Below, in pieces: positions 24,563-32,705 of a stretch of 64,000 nt of DNA. The translations under genes and the position numbers were made by a program. Position 1 is the stretch's first letter; each line of letters begins with the position of its first letter. Below the pieces are notes generated by a model that was not told the origin of the DNA, made no database searches, and was given only the letters and a program-made list of their open reading frames with translations. Source of the DNA: UBA2334 sp964396895 (GTDB lineage: Bacteria > Pseudomonadota > Gammaproteobacteria > Burkholderiales > Burkholderiaceae_C); the NCBI GenBank assembly GCA_964396895.1, contig CAYNGJ010000016.1:1-64000 (forward strand), written 5' to 3'.

Positions 24563-26059
24563 ATGCCCGCGCGGCCTGTGGGTGCGCGGCTGGCCCGGCT
24601 GTGCGGCCTGGGTCTGGTCTGGGGCTTTGGGGTGGCCGTGGGCGTCGGGTCGGCATGGGCCCAGGCATTGCCGCCGACCGTGAGCGCGGCCCTGAAAAAA
24701 GCCGGTATCCCGGCCGATGCGTTGTCGGTGGCGGTGGCCTCGACCGATGCCAGCCAGCCCCCCCGCCTGCGCGTGGGCGCCGAGCGGCCGGTCAACCCCG
24801 CCTCGGTCATGAAGCTGGTGACCACTTACGCGGCGCTGGACATGCTGGGCCCGCAGTTCACCTGGCGCACGCCGTTCTGGGTGGATGGCACCGTCCACCA
24901 AGGGCTGCTGCGCGGCAACCTCCACATCCAGGGCGGCGGGGACCCCAAGTTCGTGATGGAGCGCATCACGGCGGCCCTGCAGGCCGTGCAGGCCCAGGGC
25001 GTGACCGTGATCCGCGGTGACATGGTGCTGGACCAAAGCGGGTTCCAGCTGCCCCCGGTGGACCCCGCCGCCTTCGACGGAGAGCGTTTCCGCCCCTACA
25101 ACGCCACACCGCAGGCCCTGTTGGTCAACTTCAAATCGCTGGTGCTGGGTTTTGTGCCCGATGTGGCGGCGGGTGTGGCCCGCATCACGGTGGAGCCGCC
25201 CCTGCAGGGCGTGCAGGTGGACACGGTGGTGCCCTTGTCTGGCGGGGCGTGTGGCGATTGGCGCACGGGCCTGCACGCCAGACTGGACGACCCAGAGCGC
25301 GTGCGCTTTGTGGGCAGTTTTCCCAGCCGCTGCGGCGAGCGCACATGGCCCGTGGCCTACACCGACCCCGAGCGCTTTGCCGAACGCGCGCTGGAGGGTC
25401 TGTGGCGGGCCAATGGCGGCCTGCTCACAGGCCAGGTGCGCCAGGGGGGGGTGCCCCCCACGGCCCGACCCCTGCTCGAGGCGCAGTCGCTGCCCCTGTC
25501 GGACATCATTGCCGACGTGAACAAATTCAGCAACAACATCATGGCGCAGCAGGTGTTCCTGACGCTGGGCCGCGTGCCTCCCGAGCGCGAACGCCGCCCC
25601 GGCGAGGCCACGCTGGCCGGTGCGGGCAGCTTTGAGCGCTCACGCGCCCGAATCGGTCAGTGGTGGCGCAGCCGCTTTGGCGCCCGCGTGCCCGAGCCGG
25701 TGTTGGACAACGGCTCTGGCCTGTCGCGGGAGGAGCGGGTCAGCGCAGACGGTCTGTTGGCTTTGTTGCGGGACGCCGCCCACCACCCGCAGTCCGACGT
25801 GCTCATGCAGTCGCTGCCGGTGGCGGGGGTGGACGGCACAGCCGCCCGCATGGGCGAGCGCGGCATCCTGAAACAGGCGCTGGGTCAGGCGCGGGTCAAA
25901 ACTGGCTCCTTGCGCGACGTGGCCGCCGTGGCCGGGTATGTGCAGGGCCAGGGGGCCAGCGCCTGGGCGGTGGTGGCCATCGTCAACCACCCGCAGGCGG
26001 CGCAGGCGCGGCCCGTGCTGGACGCGGTGTTGGAGTGGGCGGCCGGTTTGCCGCGTTGA
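24563..26059 (+). CDS. dacB: D-alanyl-D-alanine carboxypeptidase/endopeptidase (PBP4, S13 family)
   Basis: 498 residues from MPARPVGARLARL. Signal peptide ends at AWAQA (about residue 34). Active-site motifs are SVMK (S81-K84), FSNN, and KTG in RVKTGSLRDVAAVAG. The large insert between the first two motifs is typical of class-C PBP4. It trims and cleaves peptide cross-links in the periplasm during peptidoglycan remodelling. An in-frame TTG one codon earlier is not preferred. Confidence 0.96.
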   Translation: MPARPVGARLARLCGLGLVWGFGVAVGVGSAWAQALPPTVSAALKKAGIPADALSVAVASTDASQPPRLRVGAERPVNPASVMKLVTTYAALDMLGPQFTWRTPFWVDGTVHQGLLRGNLHIQGGGDPKFVMERITAALQAVQAQGVTVIRGDMVLDQSGFQLPPVDPAAFDGERFRPYNATPQALLVNFKSLVLGFVPDVAAGVARITVEPPLQGVQVDTVVPLSGGACGDWRTGLHARLDDPERVRFVGSFPSRCGERTWPVAYTDPERFAERALEGLWRANGGLLTGQVRQGGVPPTARPLLEAQSLPLSDIIADVNKFSNNIMAQQVFLTLGRVPPERERRPGEATLAGAGSFERSRARIGQWWRSRFGARVPEPVLDNGSGLSREERVSADGLLALLRDAAHHPQSDVLMQSLPVAGVDGTAARMGERGILKQALGQARVKTGSLRDVAAVAGYVQGQGASAWAVVAIVNHPQAAQARPVLDAVLEWAAGLPR

Positions 26060-26143
26060 GCCCCAGGTCCGCCACCAGGCCCGACAATCGGGCGCTGTTC
26101 GCCCGGCCATTGACGGGCTTTACCTGCTGGTGATCCCTTGTCC

Positions 26144-26398
26144 ATGACCCTGATTGATGTTGCTGGTTTTGTAGCCGCCACCCTGACCACACTGAGCTTT
26201 GTGCCTCAGGCCCTGCAGACCTTCAGGACCAAGGACGTGAGCGGCATTTCCCTGGGCATGTACGGCGTGTTCACCGCCGGGGTGTCCATGTGGTTGCTGT
26301 ACGGGTGGCTCTTGCAGGCATGGCCCATTGTGGTGGCCAATGCCGTCACCCTGACCCTGGCCATGAGCATCCTGGCCATGAAACTGCGCTACCGCTGA
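26144..26398 (+). CDS. SemiSWEET-like PQ-loop membrane protein
   Basis: 84 residues from MTLIDVAGFVAATL. Three membrane helices with the PQ motif in TTLSFVPQALQTFRTKDVSG and a second conserved block ISLGMYGVFTAGVSMWLLYG. SemiSWEETs dimerise to transport sugars. The substrate here is unknown. GC-rich palindrome GCCCGA-CAA-TCGGGC at 26079-26093 may hold its -10 box. Confidence 0.9.
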   Translation: MTLIDVAGFVAATLTTLSFVPQALQTFRTKDVSGISLGMYGVFTAGVSMWLLYGWLLQAWPIVVANAVTLTLAMSILAMKLRYR

Positions 26399-26479
26399 GT
26401 GTGTCCACCCGGTCCGGGTCACTGGCTTGGTGTAAACCCGGTGGTGCGGCGCAGGGGCGGGTTTTAACATGGTGCGGAT

Positions 26480-26503
26480 AAAAAAGAACGGTCGTTCTTT
26501 TTT
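26480..26503. promoter_or_regulatory. 24-nt palindrome, operator-like, upstream of the GDSL lipoprotein gene
   Basis: The arms AAAAAAGAACG (26480-26490) and CGTTCTTTTTT (26493-26503) are perfect inverted repeats around GT. GAACGGTCGTTC resembles the operator style of TetR-family repressors. It is 29 nt before the GDSL gene start. No regulator gene is adjacent. A weak terminator for the preceding gene is the alternative, but the stem is AT-rich. Confidence 0.5.
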
Positions 26504-26531
26504 CTGACCTCAACCCCAGGGAATACCTCTC

Positions 26532-27668
26532 ATGAAATTCCAGATTCAATTGGTGGCCGTGGCCGCCGCTGTGCTGGTCGCTGCCTGCGGCGGCGGCTCT
26601 GACACCACTGCCGTTCGGGTGGTGGGTGACAGCCTGAACGACGGTGGTGTGTTCGGCTTCAAGTTCACCGTGCAAGGCGCGGCCAACGACCCCCAGCCCA
26701 TCTGGGCCGATCGGGTGACCTCCGCCCTGGGTGCGCCCGCGTTGTGTCCCCGCTACGCGGCCACGGGTCCTTCCACCGTGGCGCTGAACCCGCAGGCCAC
26801 CAGTTGCACCAGTTATGGCGTGGGTGGTGGGCGGGTGAATCCCATCGGCGCCGCTGGCGATGCCACGCCGTTTTCCGTCATCCAGCAGCTCAAGGACATG
26901 TCGGCCAAGAGCTTCGCTGAAAACGAGTTGCTGCTGGCCGACGGTGGCGGCAACGACGCGGCCGACCTGATCGGAGCCTACCTGGGCGCCAGTGCCGACG
27001 CAGGGGCAGCCTACGTGGCCTTGCTGGGTGAGCTGCTCACACCGGCGCAGGTGGGGGCCGCCGTGTCGGGTGGCGCGGTTGGCTTGGCTGCGGCCGGGGG
27101 CCAATACATGGTGGCGCTGGCCAATGCCTTGGCTGACGGGATCGACGCCCACGCCCTGGGCAAAGGGGCGCAGCGTGTGGTGTTGGTGAACGCACCCAAC
27201 GTGGTCAAGACACCCCGCTTCCAGCACGTGCTGGCCGGTGTGGCGGCCGCCAGCGGCGGCGGGGCCACTGGTGCGGCAGCGGCGACCCAGGTGGCCGCAT
27301 TGGCCGAGGGTTGGGTGAAAGCCTACAACGCCCAGTTGCAAGCCCGGTACGCCAGCCAGACCAAGGTGGCTGTGGTGGACTTTTATGGCGAGTTCAACAA
27401 GTGGCTGACCACCCCGGCCAGCTATGGATTGACCAACACCACCACGCCGGCCTGTCCCGTCACGGGGACCGACAGCAACGGCTTGCCCGCCTACACCATC
27501 GCTACCTGTACGGTGGCCAGCCTGTCGGCCGCGCCGCAGCCCGGCACCAGTGGCGCTGACTGGTGGAAAACCTATGTGTTTGCCGACAACTTCCACGGCA
27601 CCCCCCGCACCAACCAGCTCATGGCCGATCTGGTGCTGACCACCTTGTCCGCCAAAGGCTGGAAGTGA
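26532..27668 (+). CDS. SGNH/GDSL hydrolase lipoprotein
   Basis: 378 residues. The lipobox LVAAC (C19) indicates a lipoprotein. Block I is VVGDSLNDGG with nucleophile S34; the late YVFADNFHGTPRTN holds the Asp/His of the triad. Likely an esterase or lipase anchored to the envelope. It is preceded by a strong palindrome that may control it. The convergent neighbour at 27714-28664 is a second, divergent member of the same family whose nucleophile is missing. Confidence 0.88.
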   Translation: MKFQIQLVAVAAAVLVAACGGGSDTTAVRVVGDSLNDGGVFGFKFTVQGAANDPQPIWADRVTSALGAPALCPRYAATGPSTVALNPQATSCTSYGVGGGRVNPIGAAGDATPFSVIQQLKDMSAKSFAENELLLADGGGNDAADLIGAYLGASADAGAAYVALLGELLTPAQVGAAVSGGAVGLAAAGGQYMVALANALADGIDAHALGKGAQRVVLVNAPNVVKTPRFQHVLAGVAAASGGGATGAAAATQVAALAEGWVKAYNAQLQARYASQTKVAVVDFYGEFNKWLTTPASYGLTNTTTPACPVTGTDSNGLPAYTIATCTVASLSAAPQPGTSGADWWKTYVFADNFHGTPRTNQLMADLVLTTLSAKGWK

Positions 27669-27679
27669 GCTGAGGCACC

Positions 27680-27697
27680 GCGGGGCGGTTGCCCCGC
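27680..27697. terminator. GC hairpin between convergent GDSL genes
   Basis: GCGGGGC-GGTT-GCCCCGC forms a perfect 7-bp stem with a tetraloop 12 nt after one stop and 16 nt before the other. It lacks a U-tract, so it is a pausing or mRNA-end structure at best. Confidence 0.4.
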
Positions 27698-27713
27698 AGG
27701 TACATGGGCGGGT

Positions 27714-28664
27714 TTACCAGCGCGTGCGCAGCTGGTCGTAGGCGTAGTCGCCCAGCTGTTGGTTGCCGGCCGGTGTGAGGTAGAGCTGGTCGGCAAACAG
27801 GTATTGGCTGGCGGTTTTGCCTTCCAGCAGTGTGCTGCTGGTGCAGTTCAGGGCGCTGGTGGTGGTGCAGATGGGGGCTTTCACCTCAATGAACCCGTAA
27901 AGGTTTCCGGTGAGCACGTTGCGGTTCACCAAAAACGCCGCGTCCACAAACAGCAGGTTGGCCCCCAGGTTGACGGCCTCGGTTTTGAATCCGTCGTTCA
28001 GGCGCAGCGTGGCCGCCGTGAACAGCCCTTCTTGTGCCTGCGCAATGGCCCAGGGGGACTTCCCCAGGTCGTACACGCCCAGCACCAGCACTTGCTTGGC
28101 ACCGGCGGCAATCAGGCGGCGCACCTGTGCCACGTAGGTGCGCCCACTGGCTTCCGCCTGGGCCAGGGCGTTGGCTTCGGTTTGCGTGCCTGCCTTGACG
28201 GCGGCCACGGGGCCCAACACATCGGCCATGGGCAGGTTGATCAGCACCACATCGTTGCTGCCCAGTGTGTGGCTGGCCAGGAAGGCATCAATTTGCTGGG
28301 TGACGGTGCGTGGCAGGGCCTCCGCCACGCCGTGGCCCTGGGCATAACCCAGTCCACCGGCGGCCTGGGCGGTCAGGGGCCGGCCATAGCGGTTGGCCAG
28401 CCGGTCGGCCCAGGTGTTGATGGTGCCGTCGTTGATGGTGTAGCGCGCACCCGTGCTGCCCTGCCCCAGGTCGCTCAGGCCGTCGCCGAACGAGATGAAA
28501 CGGCTGGGCGTCAGCGCCGAGACGATGTCGCCAGAGCCACACGCGCTCAACAGTGAGGTGGCGCCCAGGGCCAGGCCCAGACTGCCTGCCGTGCCAGCCC
28601 GCAACAGGGCCCGGCGCGACACCGTGGTGGACAAGGGCAGGTGGGAAGGTGCGTTAGCAGTCAT
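27714..28664 (-). CDS. SGNH/GDSL-family lipoprotein lacking the nucleophile serine
   Basis: 316 residues from MTANAPSHLPLS with GGAG 8 nt upstream. It has a twin-arginine-like signal (SRRALLRAG) and a lipobox LLSAC at C42. Block I reads ISFGDGLSDLG: glycine 62 stands where the catalytic serine of GDSL should be. Later blocks are present (ADQLYLTPAGNQQLGDYA with Asp and, instead of the usual His, Pro-Ala context). It may be a noncatalytic binding protein or may use another residue. It follows the Sua5 gene on the same strand. Confidence 0.82.
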   Translation of the reverse strand: MTANAPSHLPLSTTVSRRALLRAGTAGSLGLALGATSLLSACGSGDIVSALTPSRFISFGDGLSDLGQGSTGARYTINDGTINTWADRLANRYGRPLTAQAAGGLGYAQGHGVAEALPRTVTQQIDAFLASHTLGSNDVVLINLPMADVLGPVAAVKAGTQTEANALAQAEASGRTYVAQVRRLIAAGAKQVLVLGVYDLGKSPWAIAQAQEGLFTAATLRLNDGFKTEAVNLGANLLFVDAAFLVNRNVLTGNLYGFIEVKAPICTTTSALNCTSSTLLEGKTASQYLFADQLYLTPAGNQQLGDYAYDQLRTRW

Positions 28665-28813
28665 GAAAAAACTCCAGATTCCGTGCAAATGTTGGGCGCA
28701 ATGTTGTGCGGTGTGGGGCAGTGGCCGGGCCAGCCGAGCTGGTGGGGCGGTGCGCGGCAAAGCCGCTATCTTATGGGTTTGTGACCAAGTGGGACTGCCA
28801 GCAGGGCGCAAGC

Positions 28814-29854
28814 TCAGGCCGCAGCCCGCGCCAGTCGGTCGCGCACGCCTTGCCACTCGGGGGTGTCGGGCGGGGTTTCCACCCAGATCAGGCCCACACC
28901 CAGGGCGTCGAGCTCGCGCAGCACCGCAAACAGCTGTTGCGCACAGGCGGCGGCATCGGTGGGCATGGGGCGCCAGGTCACGGCGGTGTGGGCCGGGCGT
29001 TGGTGGGCATACACGGCGACTCGCCCAGGGGGCGGGTTGCCCAGCAGCGCCAGCGCCTGACTGAGTTGTGGGGCATCCATCAGCCGCACCTGGGCGGTGG
29101 GCGCGTAGTGGGAAGCCAGCGTGCCCGACGCACGCGGGGCCTGCTCGGTCACTTCGTGGGGCAGGCGCACGGGTTGGCCGCAGGCGTGGGCGAGTTGGTC
29201 TGCCGTGACCATGCCGGGGCGCAGCAGCACGGGCACACCACGGGTGGCGTCCACGATGGTGGACTCGATGCCCACGCCACAGGCGCCGCCGTCCAACACC
29301 GCCAACTCCCCCGCCCCCAGGGTGGAAAACTCTTCCAGCACATGGCTGGCCGTGGTGGGGCTCACGCGCCCAAAGCGGTTGGCACTGGGGGCAGCCACGC
29401 CGAGCACGCCCAGGCGTTGCGCGGCCGTGAGCACCGCTTGGGCCACCGGGTGGGCCGGACAGCGCAGGCCCACCGATGCCTGACCCCCCGCAGCGGCCTC
29501 AGCCACCCCTTCGCGGCGGGGAACAATGAGCGTGAGCGGTCCCGGCCAGAAGGCCTGCATGAGGGCGCGGGCAAAGTCTGGCACCTGGGCGGCGTGGTGG
29601 GCCACGCCGCTTTCCCAGGCCGGGGGCAGGTGAACGATGAGGGGGTGGTTGGCCGGACGGCCTTTGGTGTCAAAAATGCGGGCCACGGCGGCGGGTTGGC
29701 CCGCATCGGCGGCCAGGCCATACACCGTTTCGGTGGGCAGACCCAGCAGGCCGCCTTGCTGCAAGCAGCGTGCAGCGGCCTGCACCGCGGGGTCGGACAC
29801 GAGGGTGTCCAGGTCGGCCGTGGCGGGCGTTGTGAGGCTGAGCAGGCGTGGCAC
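28814..29854 (-). CDS. L-threonylcarbamoyladenylate synthase (Sua5/YwlC type)
   Basis: 346 residues. It makes threonylcarbamoyl-AMP from threonine, bicarbonate and ATP for t6A tRNA modification. The YrdC domain has GLLGLPTETVYGLAADA and KGRPANHPLIVHL, followed by VGLRCPAHPVAQ. The C-terminal Sua5 domain (from about residue 200, ASGTLASHYAPTAQVRL) makes it the long form. It is 11 nt downstream of purK on the same strand. Confidence 0.95.
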   Translation of the reverse strand: MPRLLSLTTPATADLDTLVSDPAVQAAARCLQQGGLLGLPTETVYGLAADAGQPAAVARIFDTKGRPANHPLIVHLPPAWESGVAHHAAQVPDFARALMQAFWPGPLTLIVPRREGVAEAAAGGQASVGLRCPAHPVAQAVLTAAQRLGVLGVAAPSANRFGRVSPTTASHVLEEFSTLGAGELAVLDGGACGVGIESTIVDATRGVPVLLRPGMVTADQLAHACGQPVRLPHEVTEQAPRASGTLASHYAPTAQVRLMDAPQLSQALALLGNPPPGRVAVYAHQRPAHTAVTWRPMPTDAAACAQQLFAVLRELDALGVGLIWVETPPDTPEWQGVRDRLARAAA

Positions 29855-29865
29855 AGGGGGCTGGG

Positions 29866-31074
29866 TCAGAACGCCGGCAGACCCAGCAGCGTGCAGGCCT
29901 GCAGCGCGGTGGCTTTGGCCTGGGCGGCCGTGGCGGCGGTGATGTTCAGGTGGCCCATCTTGCGGCCCCTGCGGGCATCAAGCTTGCCGTACAGGTGCAA
30001 ATGGGTGCCCGGCAGGGTCAGCACCTGCTCCCACGGGGGCGTGCGGGGTTTGCCGTCGGCGCCGAACCACACATCGCCCAGCAGGTTGAGCATGACGGCG
30101 GGGCTGTGCAGGCGGGGCTGGACCAGCGGCAAACCCGCCATGGCACGCACCTGCAGTTCGAACTGGGACACGGTGCACGCGTTCTGGCTGTAATGACCAC
30201 TGTTGTGGGGGCGGGGCGCCATTTCATTGACCACCAGGGCGCCGTCCGCGCTGCCGTCGTCCACCACAAAAAACTCCACGCACATCACGCCGACGTAGTT
30301 CAGGTGGTTTGCAATGAATTTCGCAGCGTCAATGGCTTTTATTTCAAGCGCTGGAGGGTTGTTTTTCTCGTGAACCTCGGTGACGGCCAAGATGCCGTCG
30401 CGGTGCAGGTTGTGTTGCACGGGCAGGTTCACACAATGGCCGTCCGCGCCGCGCGCCACGATCACCGAGCACTCGGCCTTGAGCGGCAGCATTTTTTCCA
30501 GCACACACGGCACCTGGCCCAGCTGTGCCCAGGCGGCGGCCAGCTCTTCGCGGCTGCGCACGCGCACCTGGCCCTTGCCGTCGTAGCCCATGCGCGAGGT
30601 TTTCAGGATGCCAGGCAGCAAATCGGCGGGCACGGCGGCCAGCAGTTCGGGGGTGTCGATGGCGGCGTAGGGCGCGGGGGCCACACCGCTTGGTGCGGCG
30701 CAGGCCACGAACAGGGCTTTTTCCTTCACGCGGTCCTGGGCCACGGCCACACAGGCGGCGGCTGGCGCCACCGGGCGGTGCGCGCCCAGTGTCAGCAGCG
30801 CGGGGGCGGGCACGTTTTCGAATTCGGTGGTGATGGCATCGCAGCGCTGCATGAGCTGCGCCAGGCCTTGCTCGTCGTCGTAGGCGGTCTGGATGTGGTA
30901 GTGGCTCACCCGACCGGCGGGGCTGGCCGGATCGGGGTCGAGCACGGCGGTGAAGTAGCCCATGGCCTGGGCCGCGTGGACGAACATGCGGCCCAGCTGG
31001 CCGCCGCCCATCACCCCCAGGGTGATCTGTTGGCCTTGGGGCGAGGTGGTTCCGGGCAATAGGAGTGTGGTCAT
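29866..31074 (-). CDS. purK: N5-carboxyaminoimidazole ribonucleotide synthase
   Basis: 402 residues. PurK converts AIR, bicarbonate and ATP to N5-CAIR in purine synthesis. ATP-grasp fold with N-terminal LGVMGGGQLGRMFVHAAQAM and the late VNEMAPRPHNSGHYS. A dispersed-repeat copy is translated in frame around residues 235-254 (KNNPPALEIKAID), where relatives have an unrelated surface segment. It lies 30 nt after purE, the enzyme for the next step. Confidence 0.96.
   Translation of the reverse strand: MTTLLLPGTTSPQGQQITLGVMGGGQLGRMFVHAAQAMGYFTAVLDPDPASPAGRVSHYHIQTAYDDEQGLAQLMQRCDAITTEFENVPAPALLTLGAHRPVAPAAACVAVAQDRVKEKALFVACAAPSGVAPAPYAAIDTPELLAAVPADLLPGILKTSRMGYDGKGQVRVRSREELAAAWAQLGQVPCVLEKMLPLKAECSVIVARGADGHCVNLPVQHNLHRDGILAVTEVHEKNNPPALEIKAIDAAKFIANHLNYVGVMCVEFFVVDDGSADGALVVNEMAPRPHNSGHYSQNACTVSQFELQVRAMAGLPLVQPRLHSPAVMLNLLGDVWFGADGKPRTPPWEQVLTLPGTHLHLYGKLDARRGRKMGHLNITAATAAQAKATALQACTLLGLPAF
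30314..30369 (-). repeat. Dispersed ~60-bp repeat, copy 5 (inside purK)
   Basis: On the minus strand it reads GAGAAAAACAACC, CCTCCAGCGCTTGAAAT, then a degenerate right block. It is in the same sense as purK, unlike the other coding copies. Weaker match in the right half. Confidence 0.6.
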
Positions 31075-31104
31075 GGTCGCTGCCAGGGAAAGGGAGGCGG
31101 GCTG

Positions 31105-31632
31105 TCAGGCCACGGGGGGGACGGTCATGGCGCGGGCCGCCTCGGTCTGGGCCGTGCGAAAGGCCTGCAGCTGCGCCAGCAAGGCGGGGTTGTTCACCGC
31201 CAGCATGGCCACGGCAAACAGCGCCGCGTTGGCCGCCCCGGCGGTGCCAATGGCAAACGTGGCCACGGGAATGCCTTTGGGCATCTGCACGATGCTGTGC
31301 AGCGAATCCACCCCCTGCAAATGGCGGCTGGCCACCGGCACGCCCAGCACCGGCACGGTGGTTTTGGCGGCCAACATGCCCGGCAGGTGGGCGGCGCCGC
31401 CGGCCCCGGCAATGATGGCCGTCAGCCCGCGGGGGCCGGCGCTCTCGGCGTAGGCGAACAGGTCATCGGGCATGCGGTGGGCGGACACCACCCTGGCCTC
31501 GTGGGCAATGCCGAACTGTTTCAGGATGTCCACCGCGTGCTGCATGGTGTCCCAGTCGCTGGACGACCCCATGACCACGCCCACCTGGAGCGGCGGTGTG
31601 TTGGCGGCGGTGGTGGGGGATGTGTGTGGCAT
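31105..31632 (-). CDS. purE: N5-CAIR mutase
   Basis: 175 residues. Class I PurE rearranges N5-CAIR to CAIR. Signature VGVVMGSSSDWDTM and SAHRMPDDLFAYAE, then GAGGAAHLPGMLAA. First gene of purE-purK-sua5 on the minus strand, divergent from the thioredoxin-TPR gene. Confidence 0.97.
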   Translation of the reverse strand: MPHTSPTTAANTPPLQVGVVMGSSSDWDTMQHAVDILKQFGIAHEARVVSAHRMPDDLFAYAESAGPRGLTAIIAGAGGAAHLPGMLAAKTTVPVLGVPVASRHLQGVDSLHSIVQMPKGIPVATFAIGTAGAANAALFAVAMLAVNNPALLAQLQAFRTAQTEAARAMTVPPVA

Positions 31633-31748
31633 GGTGGTGGCTCTGGGGCAGGGCGCACACCGGCGCAGGGCTGGCGGTGGACGCGTTCCGGTAAAGTCCG
31701 GGATTCTACTTTTTGCCCCTTGTTTCCTTTTTTCGTCAGGTTGTGCCC

Positions 31749-32657
31749 ATGATCGATGTGACCATTGCCAATTTCGATACCGAGGTCATCGAAACCTCCC
31801 AGACCACGCCGGTGCTGGTCGATTTCTGGGCCCCCTGGTGTGGCCCCTGCAAGTCGCTGGGCCCCGTGCTGGAGAAGGTGGAGGCCGCCTACAACGGGCG
31901 CTTCAAGCTGGTCAAAATCAACTCCGACGAGCAGCAGGAGTTGGCCGGTGCCTTTGGCATCCGCAGCATCCCCACCTGTGTGCTGATGGTGGAGGGCAAA
32001 CCGGTGGACGGCTTCATGGGTGCCCTGCCCGAGGGCCAGGTGACGGCGTTTCTGGACAAGCACCTGCCCGCCGAAAACGAGCTGCTGGCCCAGGCCGAAG
32101 AAGAAGAGGCGCTGGAGGCCCTGGCCGATGGCGACGACGAAACCGCCCTGGCCAAGTTGCAGCAGGCCGTGGACACCGACCCCAACAACGACGATGCGCG
32201 GTTTGACCTGGTCAAGCTGCTGCTGCAGCACGGCTTGGAAGACGAGGCCAAGGTGGCGTTTGCCCCCGTCATCGCCAAATCGGCGGCGGTGCGCAAGCTC
32301 GATGCGTTGAACCATTGGATCAAGGCACTTGATTCCATAGCGCACTCTTCAAGCAGGGAGGGCGCTGAGGCCGAATTTCATTCAAAAATTTCCGCCAACA
32401 AGCGCGATTTTGACGCCCGCTTTGGCCTGGCCCAATTGCGCATGACGGAGCAGCGCTGGACCGATGCCATGGACGAGTTGCTGGAAATCCTGATGCGCGA
32501 CAAAACCTGGAACAGCGACCTGGCCCGCAAGACCTACGTGGCGGTGCTGGACATCATTGAGCCGCCCAAGCCCAAGGTGGCGGAGGGGCAAATTCCCCCA
32601 GAAGACGCCACGGTGGCCACCTACCGCAGGCGCCTGTCCAGCGTGGTGCTGAGCTGA
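31749..32657 (+). CDS. Thioredoxin-TPR co-chaperone (CnoX/YbbN-like)
   Basis: 302 residues from MIDVTIANFDTEV. Thioredoxin domain at 1-110 with the intact active site WAPWCGPCKSLG, then a tetratricopeptide region (EALADGDDETALAKLQQAVD and following). This layout is that of CnoX, a holdase that protects GroEL clients under oxidative stress; with a CxxC site it could also be redox active. A dispersed-repeat copy is translated around residues 194-214 in a TPR loop. It sits between purC and purE on the opposite strand and ends at a bidirectional terminator. Confidence 0.93.
   Translation: MIDVTIANFDTEVIETSQTTPVLVDFWAPWCGPCKSLGPVLEKVEAAYNGRFKLVKINSDEQQELAGAFGIRSIPTCVLMVEGKPVDGFMGALPEGQVTAFLDKHLPAENELLAQAEEEEALEALADGDDETALAKLQQAVDTDPNNDDARFDLVKLLLQHGLEDEAKVAFAPVIAKSAAVRKLDALNHWIKALDSIAHSSSREGAEAEFHSKISANKRDFDARFGLAQLRMTEQRWTDAMDELLEILMRDKTWNSDLARKTYVAVLDIIEPPKPKVAEGQIPPEDATVATYRRRLSSVVLS
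32329..32390 (-). repeat. Dispersed ~60-bp repeat, copy 6 (inside the thioredoxin-TPR gene)
   Basis: On the minus strand: AAATTTTTGAATGAAATTCGG, CCTCAGCGC, then GTGCGCTATGGAATCAA. Translated antisense in frame as SIAHSSSREGAEAEFHSK. Confidence 0.75.
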
Positions 32658-32674
32658 GGGCCGGTCACTCGACG

Positions 32675-32705
32675 AAAAAAAAGGAACCCAAGGGTTCCTT
32701 TTTTT
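32675..32705. terminator. Bidirectional rho-independent terminator
   Basis: A-tract (32675-32682), stem GGAACCC-AA-GGGTTCC (32683-32698), T-tract (32699-32705). It ends both the thioredoxin-TPR gene (plus) and purC (minus); the purC stop codon TAA lies in the T-tract. Confidence 0.92.

Noticed and set aside
26480..26503. Reading the palindrome as a rho-independent terminator of the SemiSWEET-like gene
   Set aside because: The stem is mostly A-T with only two G-C pairs per arm and no loop, so an operator is more likely, though the T-run keeps termination possible.
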